Below, piece after piece: positions 31,460 through 43,717 of a DNA stretch of 64,000 nucleotides. The notes under the pieces are model-generated. The model was given only the letters and a program-made list of their open reading frames with translations. It ran no database searches and was not told the origin of the DNA. This DNA comes from Schistocerca nitens. Lineage: Eukaryota > Arthropoda > Insecta > Orthoptera > Acrididae. Every line of letters starts with the position of its first letter. The first letter of the stretch is position 1. The stretch is taken from assembly GCF_023898315.1 (NCBI RefSeq), contig NC_064616.1, positions 531,421,102 through 531,485,101 of the forward strand. The letters are read 5' to 3'. A program made the position numbers and the translations under genes.

Positions 31460-32690
31460 TGATCTAGTTTTCAGCATGCAGCATGTGGTCTATCTTGTCC
31501 GTGATACACGGTCCAGTCACATTCGAGCGACCACCACCTATGTTCGACGTCAACGTGTAATAACCACTCACAGACGGCAGGCGGCGCCACACGCAGTGGA
31601 GGGTATAAAAAGGGTGACGGGGGGACGCGAAAAACAATGTAGTCGTTGCGTGATGAGAAAACGGAACGACTTATCTGACGTCCAAAAGGGCATTATCATA
31701 GGCTTTCGGGCCAAGGTTGGAAATTTCCGAAAGGGCAAACTGCAAATTGTTCATATGTCGCCGTGGGTAAAGTATACCGCGCATGGCAAAATGGCACCAT
31801 CCGAAACCGAAGCCAAGGCAACTGTGGTACACCACTGGCCACAGACAACAGGGGTGAACGACGGCTGCGGAGATGTATACGGGCGAATACACATGCAACT
31901 GTTGAGCAACAGACTGCCCAGATGAACCAAGAGGCTACCAATAGTATCTCCTTAACGACCGTTCAGCGAACATTTCTGCTTATGGGTTTTCGCAGCAGGC
32001 GTCCAGTTCATGCAGCCATGCTGATTGCTCCTTATCGGTGACGAAGGTTGGAATTTGCACGCCAGTACCGCAACTGGACGTCCACTGAGTGGCGACACGT
32101 GGCTTTTTTTAGATAAATCACGTTTTATGCGTTTACGACATGAAACGTCTCCAAGCTAACACCCTGCAACAATAGCCGGGAGGGTCCAGACGGGAGGAGG
32201 GAGCGTTATGGTTTGGGGAATGTTTCGTGGCATTCTCTGGGTGATCTTATTCTGGAAGTCACAATGGGTCAACACAAGTATGCATCTATCCTTGGAGACC
32301 ATGTCGACCCCTTCACGGGCTTTGTTTTTCCTCGGCACGATGGCGTCTACCAGTAGGACAATACGATGTGTTACACAGCTCGCAGTGTACGGGCGTTGTT
32401 GAAAGAGCACCAAGATGAGTTTATCTTACTCCTCTGGCCACCGAACTCCCCAGATTTCAATCAAATCGAGAATCTGTGGCCCGCTTCGATCGGGCTGTTC
32501 GCGCCATGGATCATCAATCGAGAAACCTCGCGCACTGGAGTCCGCATGGCTTCACATCCCTTTCGGTACCTTCCAGAAACTCATTGACTCCCTTCCTGCA
32601 CGTCTCGCAGTGGTACGCGTTACATAAAATGGCTATTCAGGATTTTGACAGGTCGTCACATTAAGGTGATTGGACAGTTTATAGTTTAGT
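31460..32690 (+). pseudogene. Tc1-like transposase relic
   Basis: Plus strand, start near 31650 (MRKRNDLSDVQKGIIIGF, HTH opening). Next come KVYRAWQNGTIRN and TDNRGERRLRRCIRANTHAT, VQRTFLLMGFRSRRPVHAAM, WRHVAF followed by a frameshift that destroys the first DES motif, GSVMVWGMFRGIL-like sequence near 32205, QQDNTMCYTARS-like sequence near 32350, and LLWPPNSPDFNQIENLWPA near 32430-32490, where the catalytic Glu is kept. Several frameshifts make it dead. A TATA-like GGGTATAAAAAGG lies at 31599, about 50 bp before the start. Confidence 0.8.
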
Positions 32691-33262
32691 TTTCACATCC
32701 TCCTGAAACTGAACCTCAACACCCAAGAGCTCTTCCTACAAGGAAACTTACCGGCGTACGAAGTGGTTTCATACTTATAGCTTACTAGATAAAAATTAAA
32801 GGTCAGGAACAACAGAATAAGGGTAGTGGGAGGAACAGTCTGGGGAGCGCCAGCAGATATTCTACACACCCTCGCAAAATCCGTAGTGTACTCTACTGAA
32901 AATATTGCGCAGCAGTATGGTGCAGGCGCAAGCACATCACCAAATTAGATGTACATCGAACTCAGCGATACAGATATCCGTACCGTAGGTGCAACCACAA
33001 CGGAGGGGTATATGCTGAGAGGCCAGACAAACTTGTGGTTCCTGAAGAGGGGCAGCAGCCTTTTCAATAGTTGCAGGGGCAACAGTCTGGATGATTGACT
33101 GCCCTGGACTTGTAACACTAACCAAAACGGCCTTGCTGTGCTGGTACTGCGAACGGCTGAAAGCAAGGGGAAACTACATCCGTAATTTTTCCCAAGGGCA
33201 TGCAGCTTTACTGTGTGGTTAAATGATGATGATGTCCTCTTGGGTAAAATATTCCGGAGATA

Positions 33263-33447
33263 GCCGGCCGGTGTGGCCGAGCGGTTCTAGGCGCTTCAGT
33301 CCGGAACCGCGCGACCGCTACGGTCGCAGGTTCGAATCCTGCCTCGAGCATGGATGTGTGTGATGTCCTTAGGTTGGTTCGGTTTAAGTAGTTCCAAGTT
33401 CTAGGGGACTGATGACCTCAGATTTAAGTCCCATAGCGCTCAGAGTC
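33263..33447 (+). repeat. SINE-A inside RTE copy 2
   Basis: It starts GCCGGCCGGTGTGGCCGAGC, has B box GGTTCGAATCC, and ends at CAGAGTC, slightly shorter than other copies at the 3' end. Target duplication ATTCCGGAGATA at 33251-33262 and 33448-33459. Confidence 0.94.
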
Positions 33448-36079
33448 ATTCCGGAGATAAAATGGTCCCCCATTTGGATCTCCGGGCGGGGACTACTCAA
33501 GAGGACGTCGTTATCAGGAGAAAGAAAATTGGCGTTCTACGGATCGGAGCGTGGAATGTCAGATCCCATAATCGGGCAGGTAGGTTAGAAAATTTAAAAA
33601 GGGAAATGGATAGGTTAAAGTTAGATATAGTGGGAATTGTGAAGTTCGGTGGCAGGTGGAACTAGACTTTTGGCCAAGCGAATACAGGGTTATAAATACA
33701 AAATCAAATAGGGGTAATGCAGCAGTAGGTTTAATAATGAATAAAAAAATTTGAGTGCGGGTAAGCTACTACAAACTGCATAGTGAACGCATTATTGTGG
33801 ACAAGATAGACACGAAGCCCACGCCTACTACAGTAGTACAAGTTTATATTCCAACTAGCTCTGCAGATGACTAAGAAATTGAAGAAATGTATGATGAAAT
33901 AAAAGAAATTATTCAGATAGTGAAGGGAGACGAAAATTTAATAGTCATGGGTGACTGGAATTCGATAGTAGGAAAAGGGAGAGAAGGAAACGTAGTAGGT
34001 GAATATGGATTGGGGGAAGAAATGAAAGAGGAAGCCGCCTGGTAGAATTTTGCACAGAGCACAACTTAATCATAGCTAACACTTGGTTCAAGAATCATAA
34101 AGAAGGCTGTATACATGGAAGAAGCCTGGAGATACTGACAGATTTCAGATAGATTATATAATGGTAAGACAGAGATTTAGGAACCAAGTTTTAAATTGTA
34201 AGACATTTCCAAGGGGCAGATGTGGACTCTGACCACAATCTATTGGTTATGAACTGTAGATTAAAACTGAAGAAACTGCAAAAAGGTGGGAATTTAAGGA
34301 GATGGGACATGGATAAACTGAAAGAACCAGAGATTTTACAGAGATTCAATGAGAGCATAAGGGAACAATTGACAGGAATGGGGGAAAGAAATACACTAGA
34401 AGAAGAATGGGTAGCTCTGAGAGACGAAGTAGTGAAGGCAGCAGACGATCAAGTAGGTAAAAAGACGAGGGCTACTAGAAATCCTTGGGTAACAGAAGAA
34501 ATATTGAACTTAATTGATGAAAGGAGAAAATATAAAAATGCAGTAAATTAAGCAGGCAAAAAGGAATACAAACGTCTCAAAAATGATATCGACAGGAAGT
34601 GCAAAATGGCTAAGAAGGGATGGCTAGAGGACAAATGTAAGGATGTAGAGGCTTATCTCATCAGGGGTAAGATAGATACTGCCTACAGGAAAATTAAAGA
34701 GCCCTTTGGAGAAAAGAGAACCACTTGTACGAGTATCAAGAGCTCAGATGGAAACCCAGTTCTAAGCAAAGAAGGGAAAGCAGAAAGGTGGAAGGAGTAT
34801 ATAGAGGGTCTATACAAGGGTGATGTACTTGGGGACAATATTACGGAAATGGAAGAGGATGTAGATGAGGATGAAATGGGAGATATAATACTGCGTGAAG
34901 AGTTTGACAGAGCACTGAAAGACCTGAGTCGAAACAAGGCCCCGGGAGTATACAACATTCCATTAGAACTACTGACAGCTTTGGGAGAGCCAGTCCTGGC
35001 AAAACGCTACCATCTGGTGTGCAAGATATATGAGATAGGCGAAATACCCTCAGACTTCAAGAAGAATATAATAATTCCAATCCCAAAGAAAGCAGGTGTT
35101 GACAGATGCGAAAATTACCGAACTCTCAGTTTAATAAGTCACAGCTGCAAGATACTAATGCGAATTCTTTACAGACGAATGGAAAAAGTGATAGAAGCCG
35201 ACCTCGGGGAAGATCAGTTTGGATTCCGTAGAAATGTTGGAACACGTGAGGCAATACTGACCCTACGACTTATCTTAGAAGCTAGATTAAGGAAAGGCAA
35301 ACCTACGTTTCTAGCATTTGTAGACTTAGAGAAAACTTTTGACAATGTTGACTGGCATACTCTCTTTCAAATTCTGAAGGTGGCAGGGGTAAAATACAGG
35401 GAGCGAACGGCTATTTACAATTTGTACAGAAACCAGATGGCAGTTATAAGAGTCGAGGGACACGAATGGGAAACAGTGGTTGGGAAGGGAGTGAGACACG
35501 GTTGTAGCCTCTCCCCGATGTTATTCAGTCGGTATATTGAGCAAGCAGTGAAGGAAACAAAAGAAAAATTTGGAAGTAGGTATTAAAATCCATGGAGAAG
35601 AAATAAAAACTTTGAGATTCGCCGGTGACATTGTAATTCTGTCAGAGACAGCAAAGGACTTGGAAGAGCAGTTGAACGGAATGGATAGTGTCTTGAAAGG
35701 AGGATATAAATGAACATCAACAAAACTAAAACGAGGATAATGGAATGTAGTCGAAGTAAGTCGGGTGATGCTGAGGGAATTAGATTAGGAGATGAGACAC
35801 TTAAAGTAGTAAAGGAGTTTTGCTATTTGGGGAGCAAAATAACTGATGATGGTCGAAGTAGAGAGAATATAAAATGTAGACTGGCAATGGCAAGGAAAGC
35901 ATTTCTGAAGAAGAGAAATTTGTTAACATCGAGTATAGATTTAAGTGTCAGGAAGTCGTTTCTGAAAGTATTTGTATGGAGTGTAGCCATGTATGGAAGT
36001 GAAACATGGACGATAAATAGTTTGGACAAGAAGAGAATAGAAGCTTTCGAAATGTGGTGCTACAGAAGAATGCTGAAGA

Positions 36080-36570
36080 TGTTGTGGATTGGCAAGAGGG
36101 CCAACCCACTAATGTAAGAGGAAGCCGAAAGGCACGCGTTTTAGCTCACGCAGGCTGGCGTGAGGTCTGGAACAGGACAAGGAAGTTAGACTAGAAAAAA
36201 AGGATGTAGCTGGTGGAATACTTAACTTTAATCCATTAATGTTGAACGTAGCTCTTGTCTGTACATTATTTACAATATCAATAGTAACTGAATAATGGCG
36301 CCTTGGTAGGTCGTAGCAAATGACGTAGATGAAGGCTATGCTAACTATCGTCTCGGCAAATGAGAGCGTATTTTGTCAGTAAACCATCGCTAGCAAAGTC
36401 GGTTGTACAACTGGGACGAGTGCTAGGAAGTCTCTCTAGACCTGCCGTGTGGCGGCGCTCGGTCTGCAATCACTGAGAGTGGCGACACGCGGGTCCGACG
36501 TATACTAACGGACCGCGGCCGATTTAAAGGCTACCACCTCGCAAGTGTGGTGTCTGGCGGTGACACCACA
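36080..36570. mobile_element. Solo LTR of an LTR retrotransposon
   Basis: A 491-bp insertion starting TGTTGTGGATTGGC and ending GGCGGTGACACCACA, i.e. TG...CA, with a 5-bp target duplication GAAGA (36075-36079 and 36571-36575). Removing it restores the sequence of RTE copy 1 exactly at this point (CTGAAGATTAGATGGG). A 5-bp duplication is usual for Gypsy- and Copia-type integrases. No coding sequence is present, so it arose by LTR-LTR recombination. The orientation is not certain. Confidence 0.88.
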
Positions 36571-36899
36571 GAAGATTAGATGGGTAGATCACATAACTAA
36601 TGAGGAGGTATTGAATAAGATTGGGGAGAAGAGAAGTTTGTGGCACAACTTGACTAGAAGAAGGGATCGGTTGGTAGGACATGTTCTGAGGCATCAAGGG
36701 ATCACCAATTTAGTATTGGAGGGCAGCGTGGAAGGTAAAAATCGTAGAGGGAGACAAAGAGATGAATACACTAAGCATATTCAGAAGGCTGTAGGTTGCA
36801 GTAGTTACTAGGAGATGAAGAAGCTTGCACAGGATAGAGTAGCATGGAGAGCTGCATCAAACCAGTATCAGGACTGAAGACCACAACAACAACTAAATG

Positions 36900-37450
36900 G
36901 GTCAGTACTCATTATAACTGTACCGCTGAAATCCCCCCACCGATAGCTTGGCCTTATGCAGACATCGCTCCGCCAGCTTTGAGACAACAACAAATCGCAG
37001 TTACGAAGGGCACACACTGCATGCTCCCATATTGCTAAAAGTACTTCCAGTCCACACCGTACTGGATAACGCTCCACACTCCCACCTGAAGTCCCGCAGA
37101 CTTGTGGGGAAGAAGTCCAGTTTCCGTGTCAATCCTTTCGACTAGAAAAAGCGTGGAAGACTAACAAAGGTTTCCACCGTAATTGTTACAAAGACACGAC
37201 TATACCAGAAGCAGTGTCCCATCTACCCGGGAAGACGTGGTGCCGCCTAAACAGGGTCCGGACAGGCCTCCAGAGAGCTTGGCCTACCCTACACAGATGG
37301 CGTCTCAAGGATAGCCCTGAATGTGACTGTACAGCACCACAGTTGACCGTGTAGCACGTTGTCCAATATCGCTCTAAAAGAAGCTACTCGGGGAAAATGG
37401 GATAATGTCCTGGATCTATAGCTGAAGGTGTTATCTGGCTATGGAATATT
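36900..37450 (+). pseudogene. C-terminal tail of a non-LTR reverse transcriptase, relic
   Basis: Pieces in shifting frames resemble the end of a jockey- or I-type ORF2: EIPPPIAWPYADIAPPALRQ, LKSRRLVGKKSSF, then RVRTGLQRAWPTLHRWRLKD and SPECDCTAPQLTV (zinc-finger-like C-D-C), with HVVQYRSKRSY after a stop. No catalytic part remains. It directly follows the tail of RTE copy 2, which may have inserted into it. Confidence 0.5.
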
Positions 37451-37560
37451 AATATATATGGAATACGTTTCCGTATTTTATAAATTTTTTGTTGAATTTT
37501 TAATGTTATTCTTATTTTTAAAATTTATGATTTGCAATGTTTTTGAGAAATTTCATTGAA

Positions 37561-37728
37561 TGTACAACCGCTGCAGTTGTTTTTTACTTGTTATTGAGTA
37601 ACCGATTTTGGTCTATATCGGACCATCTTCAGGCTATATAAAACTTTTTACATAGTCTGAAGACAGTCCAATATAAACAGAAATCGGTTGCTAAATAACA
37701 AATAAAAAGCAATTGAAACTGTTTTACA
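37561..37728. repeat. Imperfect inverted repeat, arms about 75 bp
   Basis: TTACTTGTTATTGAGTAACC followed by GATTTTGGTCTATATCGGAC, against the inverted GGTTGCTAAATAACAAATAA and AATATAAACAGAAATC, with ACCATCTTCAGGC facing GTCTGAAGACAGT near the centre. It is probably a small foldback/MITE-like repeat; no target duplication is obvious. Confidence 0.6.
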
Positions 37729-39539
37729 GACAGTGAACTTCGTCAAATATCTTACAGCTGTCAACGACCACTTACACAAATTGCAATTTTTGCTTCTGTA
37801 AAATTTGTAATTTGTAGCTCGTAGATCTTATTTTGCCACATGGCAAATAATTAATAATAACTTATTACCGAAGAGTGTTACATGATTTCGTATTGCCCTG
37901 ACGTCATTTAGTTCGCACAGTATCGCATAACGCATTGTATTTTAGAGACTCTCAAATATCGATTAACTTATCGACGCGAGTGTATGTGCCTGACCGAAAC
38001 CGCATTAATAATTTCGACGTGAATGAGTGCAGTAACAGCGTGTGACCTGTAGGACACAGCAAACTTCACTGCGTGTGACGAAGAGAGTGCTAACTGGTTT
38101 ATTGACGCTCAAGGATGAGTAAAGTCGCTAGCGATGACGCCCCGAAATCCCAGATTGTTGACTCAGTAAATAACGTCCTTATTAGTGCAAATCCGTTTCT
38201 TTGTTGGAGTATACTCTTCTGTGTGGGCGATAATGTTGCAGACATGCAAACGTCATCACGTATTGTGTGCTTGTTCTTCAAGTACCGCAAAGAAGCGTCG
38301 TTAGCAGCTTCCGACGATAAGTGGAAGTCTTCTAGTCAAACAGGGTCTGAGTGACAATTTATTCCTTTTTTACGAAAGGAGAGCATGCCACGCTAGAAGT
38401 TTTCCAAGAGAAGCGTTTTTCATTTCTGGTACCATCTGCGACTTACCAGGGTTACTCGAGCACATACAATGTGTCAAATATTTGTATTTTATGAGCTTCT
38501 TCTCTTTGCAGTTGCCTTGATCGTAGAGATAATCATTGAACCACGACACTCTAGCACCTGCATTACCTCCTCTCAGCAAGTTACCATATTAAGACTTAGT
38601 CAGAATTTGGCTACATCCAAGAGGCTTTAATCTACAATTCGTAAATCAATGAGACTTTGTTCTATCTTCGGAACGAAGTAATGGGTTTGTTTACAAAATA
38701 ACTTTTTTCTACTGCCAGTCACGAATTTCTTTTTATTTATTCCTTGCACGAAACATTTTAGGAAATGATTCCAGTTTTCAAGAGCATTTTTTGTGTATTA
38801 TTCCGTTTATACATGATGTTTTAGATGTGTAATGTGCTACTTTGTTCTGTTGCCTATACTTTAGTTTATAAACACATGCAAATTTGTAATTAATAATTGA
38901 TCTTTATATAGAGTTAATGGTGAATTTACAAGAACACTTTTGCCTATGGTTTTCGTGTAGTCCATTTAAGTGGCGTGTGTGTGTGCGTTGCGTTTATGAA
39001 CCTGTGATAGGATATCTCGTTTGGCTGTGAATTCAGACTGTAGTTTAGTGGTTTTCTCATTGTGATAGCGGCCTACGTCGTTAGTGAGGCGTTGAGGCAG
39101 ATACAGCTTTGTGTCTAATGGAATGGTACTGTTGCATTGTGACAGGAACTGAGTGGTATGCTTCCTATCCTTGTGACGTAGTTGTTTAAAAAGTTTATGT
39201 TAATTAGAATAAAAATATACTAAGTAATCCATAATTATTCCTAACTGAAATGAGGGAATTTACAACACAACCCATAACTGGTAGCTGAAACCTGTATTAT
39301 TAATCTGATATTTGGTACAGAGTTTGTATAGACTAGGGTTTCCGAAACTGTATTCCACATTCCCCATAATGCTAATGTTCTATGGGAAGTGAACAAGCGC
39401 TCCATTAAAAACTATGAATAACATCGCATTTTCTTGACATATTGACGATGCAATTTTTTTATTTTTATTATGATTTATGTTTTATTAGTTTATTAGTTGT
39501 GATTTAAAATTGAAGTAAACACTGAATAAAACAAAATTT
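37729..39539. other. No recognisable gene
   Basis: An open frame at 38115-38354 (+) has no recognisable domain. I see nothing that can be supported. Confidence 0.45.
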
Positions 39540-41104
39540 TCTCATTTTTAAAAATTTTATTAACCTTCAATACAAACAAGTTGTTCCATCATAGTAGCAG
39601 AATGCTGTCAGAGAAAAAGTTTGGAAACCTTGTGCAATTGTTACATAGCAAAGGTGTACTTTGTTTAAAAATGCAGCCCAGTACCTCCACAGTGTAATTT
39701 TTACATAGGATAGATGAACTTCGTTGAAAAAAAAGTATCTCATACAAACAAATGCGCTAGATGCCCCATCTTCTTTATCCTTGGTCAAATAATCCTGGAC
39801 AAACCACAGGTGTGCGAAATATCCTCGCCCTATTGTATCATGTAATAATTGTTACGGCGTAGACTCAAGCGCCGGCACGCCAGTCGGAAACGAAAGTGAA
39901 GAGACGGCTGTTAGAAGAAGTCAGCTAACCGCACGTCCCTCCAGGACGACAACGCGACAGCAGCAGTCTCCATGCGAAGAGGACATAGGCCCAGTTCAAT
40001 AGCAGCTTCAAGGTTAGCGACTTCGAAAGCAGCGTCAACGCTAGGCACTTCGCTAGTAGTCTCTTTGTAGCACTCTGTAATGAAGAAGATTGATTGCTGT
40101 TGAAGAAAAATGGACCAATTATTCGGTTGCACATGATTCCACACCACAAATTCACTTTTGGACTATCCCGGCGAAACTCCCTAGTCTCATGAGGGTGTTC
40201 AGCTCCCCAGATTCTCACATTGTGTCTGTTTAATGTCCCAGAAACATAAAAAGTTGGCCGGCCGCGGTGGTCTAGCGGTTCTGGCGCTGCAGTCCGGAAC
40301 CGCGGGACTGCTACGGTCGCAGGTTCGAATCCTGCCTCGGGCATGGGTGTGTGTGATGTCCTTAGGTTAGTTCGGTTTAAGTAGTTCTAAGTTCTAGGGG
40401 ACTTATGACCTAATATGTTGAGTCCCATAGTGCTCAGAGCCATTTGAACCATTTTTGAACATAAAAAGTTGCCTTGTCACTGAAAGAAACTCGCTTGAGG
40501 AATGCTTCATTCTCCGAAGGCGTTCCAGCATGTTGTGTGCAAACTCTGTCCGTTTTGGCTTTTCGTTTGGCTCAAGTGTCTGTAACTGCTACACTTTGTA
40601 AGCGTACAACCGTAAGTTCTTGTGGAGGACCTTATGCACAGTTGAACGTGGTAGTTCCAACTGTCTGGCAGCAGTGGGGATGGACTTCGTAGGTGAACGA
40701 GTGAAGACGTTTAAAACGCGATCGATGTTTTCCTCGGGTGTTCTTAGTCGCCCGCTCCCCCGTTTATCCAACACTGTCCCTGCCTCCATAAATTTTTGTG
40801 CCATACACGGATTGAAGGGCGCGATGGTAGATCCCTTCCATAATTCGTTCTAATGTTTCGTTGAGCCTGAACATCCGATTTTCTCTCAATAAACCACGAC
40901 AGACATTGTGCCTTCTCTTGACGAGTTGCCGTTTTATAGAGGTTCGGTTCCTTCCATCAACAGAGTATCTAAAACACAAAATTTTAGTATATATAAATAC
41001 TTTGGTAAACAGTGATTACAATAAAAGAAATTTTGTTAAAATATTTCAACAACTGCTGTTGTAATAAAATTTTGAAGTTCTAAAGGGACTTTATGAACAC
41101 CCTG
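39540..41104 (-). pseudogene. Tc1/mariner-superfamily transposase relic split by SINE-A
   Basis: On the minus strand the right end GGTGTTCATAAAGTCCC abuts TA at 41105-41106. Inside: GSGRLRTPEENIDRVLNVFT and LELPRSTVHKVLHKNLRLYA (HTH region, 40804-40589), KRVSFSDKATF (first Asp; the next residue, usually Glu, is Lys), then after the SINE YVSGTLNRHNVRIWGAEHPH, DSPKVNLWCGIMCNRIIGPF. Beyond about 40080 the frame degenerates and the second and third catalytic motifs are not recognisable. The lower end of the element is not defined. The family is the arthropod IS630-type group with LNRHNVRIWG. Confidence 0.7.
40257..40457 (+). repeat. SINE-A inside a transposase relic
   Basis: It starts GCCGGCCGCGGTGGTCTAGC, has B box GGTTCGAATCC, and ends CAGAGCCATTTGAACCATTT. 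Target duplication AACATAAAAAGTTG (40243-40256 and 40458-40471). Confidence 0.95.
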
Positions 41105-41106
41105 TA

Positions 41107-42439
41107 TATCAGGGTGTCAGGTACAGCTGTGTGCCAGGGCCTGTGTCCCCTTGATCTTGAACTTGAGGTGAGAGGAGTGGGAGGAATTCTTTAGAACTGT
41201 CAAGGGTAAGGAGTCTTCTTCCACAATCTTGGATTGTGACATCATAATTCCACTATCCTGCGGAAATCTGACAACTATACAGGCTGTGGCAGTATCCCCA
41301 ACCATGACGACAACAGCCCATCTCCAATTTTGAATTTTCTGTCATTAATACGCAAGGCAATTGGCCTAGAGCGGCACGGGAGGAGGAGGTGTGATCTTGG
41401 CCATCTTGGGTGGCCCCCAGTGTTGGGTTTTAATACAGACAAGAGCTCGTGGGGCCATAATTAATTCTGTTGTCTGCCAGGGGATAAGGATTTCGTTAGA
41501 GCAGGGTAATAAATTATCCTAATTAATTCAGCTGACTGCCAGGGGGATAAGGAGCGGGTTGCAGCAGGGCGACAAATTAGCAGGGACCCTACTGTATCCT
41601 TTGTGACCCACAGGGGTGGGGATGGGAGTTATAAATTAAGTGAGAGGGGAGGGAAAGGTCATGACAGATTGAAAAGGGGGAGCGACATAAGGTAGGTCAT
41701 CCAGGTTGCGTCCACAATCGGTAGAATCCCCATACTGTCATTGTACCATGCCTTTTTATAGCTGATACATTAATGGAGCAAAGACAGTGCATATTTTTCT
41801 GTCAATGAATTCAGAAATACTGGGTACACATGGTTGTTTTGTGTTAACTATGTAGGTTGCTTTGTCTCTGTATATGATATCGTAAGTGTTTTCAAGAAAG
41901 TTTTGTATGCTACATTGTATTTTATGCCATACCAGTTACGTGAAAAGAATGCAAATGGCATAATTTGAAAATTGCCCATAATCTGTTCTTTACATTTTTA
42001 TCAGTTTATCAGTTTATATTTTATTCATTATAATGTGTGTAAAAGAATATAACTGATTGTATCAAGCCTATGAGTCAGGAATCTGATGAACCAAAAAGAA
42101 ACACAGTAGCAATGGATAAATATGCTAATATAACAAGAAAAAAAATTTAGAGTTACTATTGACACTTCACGGTTTTAGGGTACTGCGTGCATGGATTTTG
42201 CCGACAATTTCACAATTTTTGCACACTTCACAGGAAATACATTTCATGACACAGTTACTTGGATCAAGTACTCCAATATTTCATACTATCGTCAAATTCG
42301 GAGTGTTTAAAGCCCATAAGTTTTGAGACCAGTAGAATTTCGTTTTTAAATATAATGGTAGAACATCGAGATTTAGAACGTATTAATACACAGGAAAGAA
42401 ATGCTGTGTCAGGAAGAGATCAGTATTTGCAACGCAACT
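41107..42439. other. No recognisable gene; contains a ~60-bp imperfect tandem duplication
   Basis: GC-richer than its surroundings at 41350-41700. The duplication is AATTAATTCTGTTGTCTGCC... (41458-41516) and AATTAATTCAGCTGACTGCC... (41520-41578), both running to a TAAATTA/CAAATTA end. No coding motif seen. Confidence 0.6.
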
Positions 42440-42453
42440 GGTATGAATAGCAA

Positions 42454-42646
42454 AAAAATTGGCTCTGAACACTATGGGACTTAACATCTGTAGTCATCAG
42501 TCCCCTAGAAGTTAGAACTACTTAAACCTAACTAACCTAAGGACATCACACACATCAACGCCCGAGGCAGGATACGAACCTGCGACCGTAGCGGTCACGC
42601 GGTTCCAGACTGAAGTGCCTAGAACCGCACGGCCACACCGGCCGGC
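42454..42646 (-). repeat. SINE-A
   Basis: Reverse-complement SINE-A with a short deletion near its 3' end (TTGGCTCTGAACACTATGG). Target duplication GGTATGAATAGCAA (42440-42453 and 42647-42660). Confidence 0.94.
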
Positions 42647-42660
42647 GGTATGAATAGCAA

Positions 42661-43399
42661 TAGCAGTGTTTTACATGCGTGTGTGGATAGATAACATGCA
42701 CAGTTTCGCTACGAGGTATTCCCGAGAGCTAAAATCAGTAGGTGATCATGCAGTGACTATAGTCGCAGTCGACAGGCAACTTTATCAGCAGTGGGATTAC
42801 TCAACAAAGAGCTGTAACGTTCCATTTCCTGCCAGCCATCTTCCGAAAGTATCTTAGAACTACGTAGAACCGGGACCTGATAAGCACCTCAGTGGCGTAG
42901 GTCGTTAACGAGCTCTCGACATAGTTGCTGCCGTTGAGATTACTGGTATTTCCAGAATTTGGCCGGTTTGTTGGGACTCGTGCACTTCCTGATTACCAAA
43001 CTCTGCGTAAGTCTCCTTTTCGTTTCCAAACCTCTCCGTTGGGTCTTACACAACGAGACCATGATAAAAGGTTGATACTGATTTTTAAAAAAAAAGAATA
43101 AAAAGGAACCCTGGTTTAAAATACGCCCTGAACATCTTGAATAACTGTTTTTTCTTATTTATTTATTTAATTATTATTCAACTGGATATCCATGTGAATG
43201 AAGCAATATGTTTTAAAATACAGGAATGTTGTCTATGAAGATAATATATTTGGACAAACCGTGGAACAATGAAATTTCAGAATGAGAACATAATGGAAAA
43301 CTTTGGTAACAATAATAGTAATAATAAAGAGTGTATGTACACAGTAACAATTGTTCTAATAAAAAAGATATTTCACTCGGGGAAAAATACCCTGATAAA
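42661..43399. other. No recognisable gene
   Basis: No supported coding or repeat signal. Confidence 0.45.
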
Positions 43400-43717
43400 T
43401 GGCAGTGTGCCTAATCCGCCGTTTTCATAAGAATGAAGGTAAAAGAGATATCAGTAATTATCTGCTACCACTTCCTTACAACATTTTTTCATAAGTCTTA
43501 CTCAATAGATTTGAAGAACAGATAGATCACATAATCAGTCAATCTTAGTTTTATTCAGGAAAAGGACATCTTTTGCAGAAATTTTCAGCCTCAAAACCAT
43601 CCTACAAATCCATAAAGTCGACAAACGGTGACCACCTTTTTAGACTTAGCATATGATTCGATAGATAGGAATACACTTTGCAACATATCCAAAAGTAGAT
43701 ATAAAAACAACAGAACT
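43400..43717 (+). pseudogene. Non-LTR reverse transcriptase relic
   Basis: Across frames: GKRDISNYLLPLPYNIFS, VLLNRFEEQIDHIISQS, FSGKGHLLQKFSA-like and LDLAYDSIDRNTLCN, matching the order KKGD..NYRP(I/L)SLL, NR(L/F)E, QAGFR and DYxKAFDSI of RTE/CR1-type reverse transcriptases. The QAGFR block is strongly altered. Weak continuation beyond the SINE at 43718 is possible but not supported. Old and inactive. Confidence 0.5.

Larger units (their letters stand above)
33222..36876 (+). pseudogene. RTE-type endonuclease-reverse transcriptase, copy 2, dead
   Basis: The same protein as at 9357-12321 with more damage. The endonuclease keeps RIGAWNVRSHNRAG and VMGDWNSIVG but has a frameshift after DIVGI, a stop at 33872 and other indels. 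The reverse transcriptase runs in pieces 34222-34551, 34606-35586 and 35710-36117, with a Glu-to-stop change at 34549, EDQFGFRRNVG, FVDLEKTFDNVDW, VRHGCSLSPMLFS, a frameshift near 35570, and FAGD in place of the catalytic FADD (GGT for GAT at 35620). The C-terminal domain is split by the solo LTR and resumes at RWVDHITNEEVLNKIG (36576 on), ending near 36874. It cannot encode an active enzyme. Confidence 0.88.
32959..36891 (+). mobile_element. RTE-type non-LTR retrotransposon, copy 2, with nested SINE-A and solo LTR
   Basis: Collinear with copy 1 from about its base 47 onward (CAGCGATACAGATATCCGTA) to the same CAA-repeat tail at 36877-36891, so it is slightly 5'-truncated. Two later insertions interrupt it: SINE-A at 33263-33447 and a solo LTR at 36080-36570. 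By eye the two copies differ at roughly one base in twenty to thirty. I could not find a clear target duplication. Confidence 0.9.
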
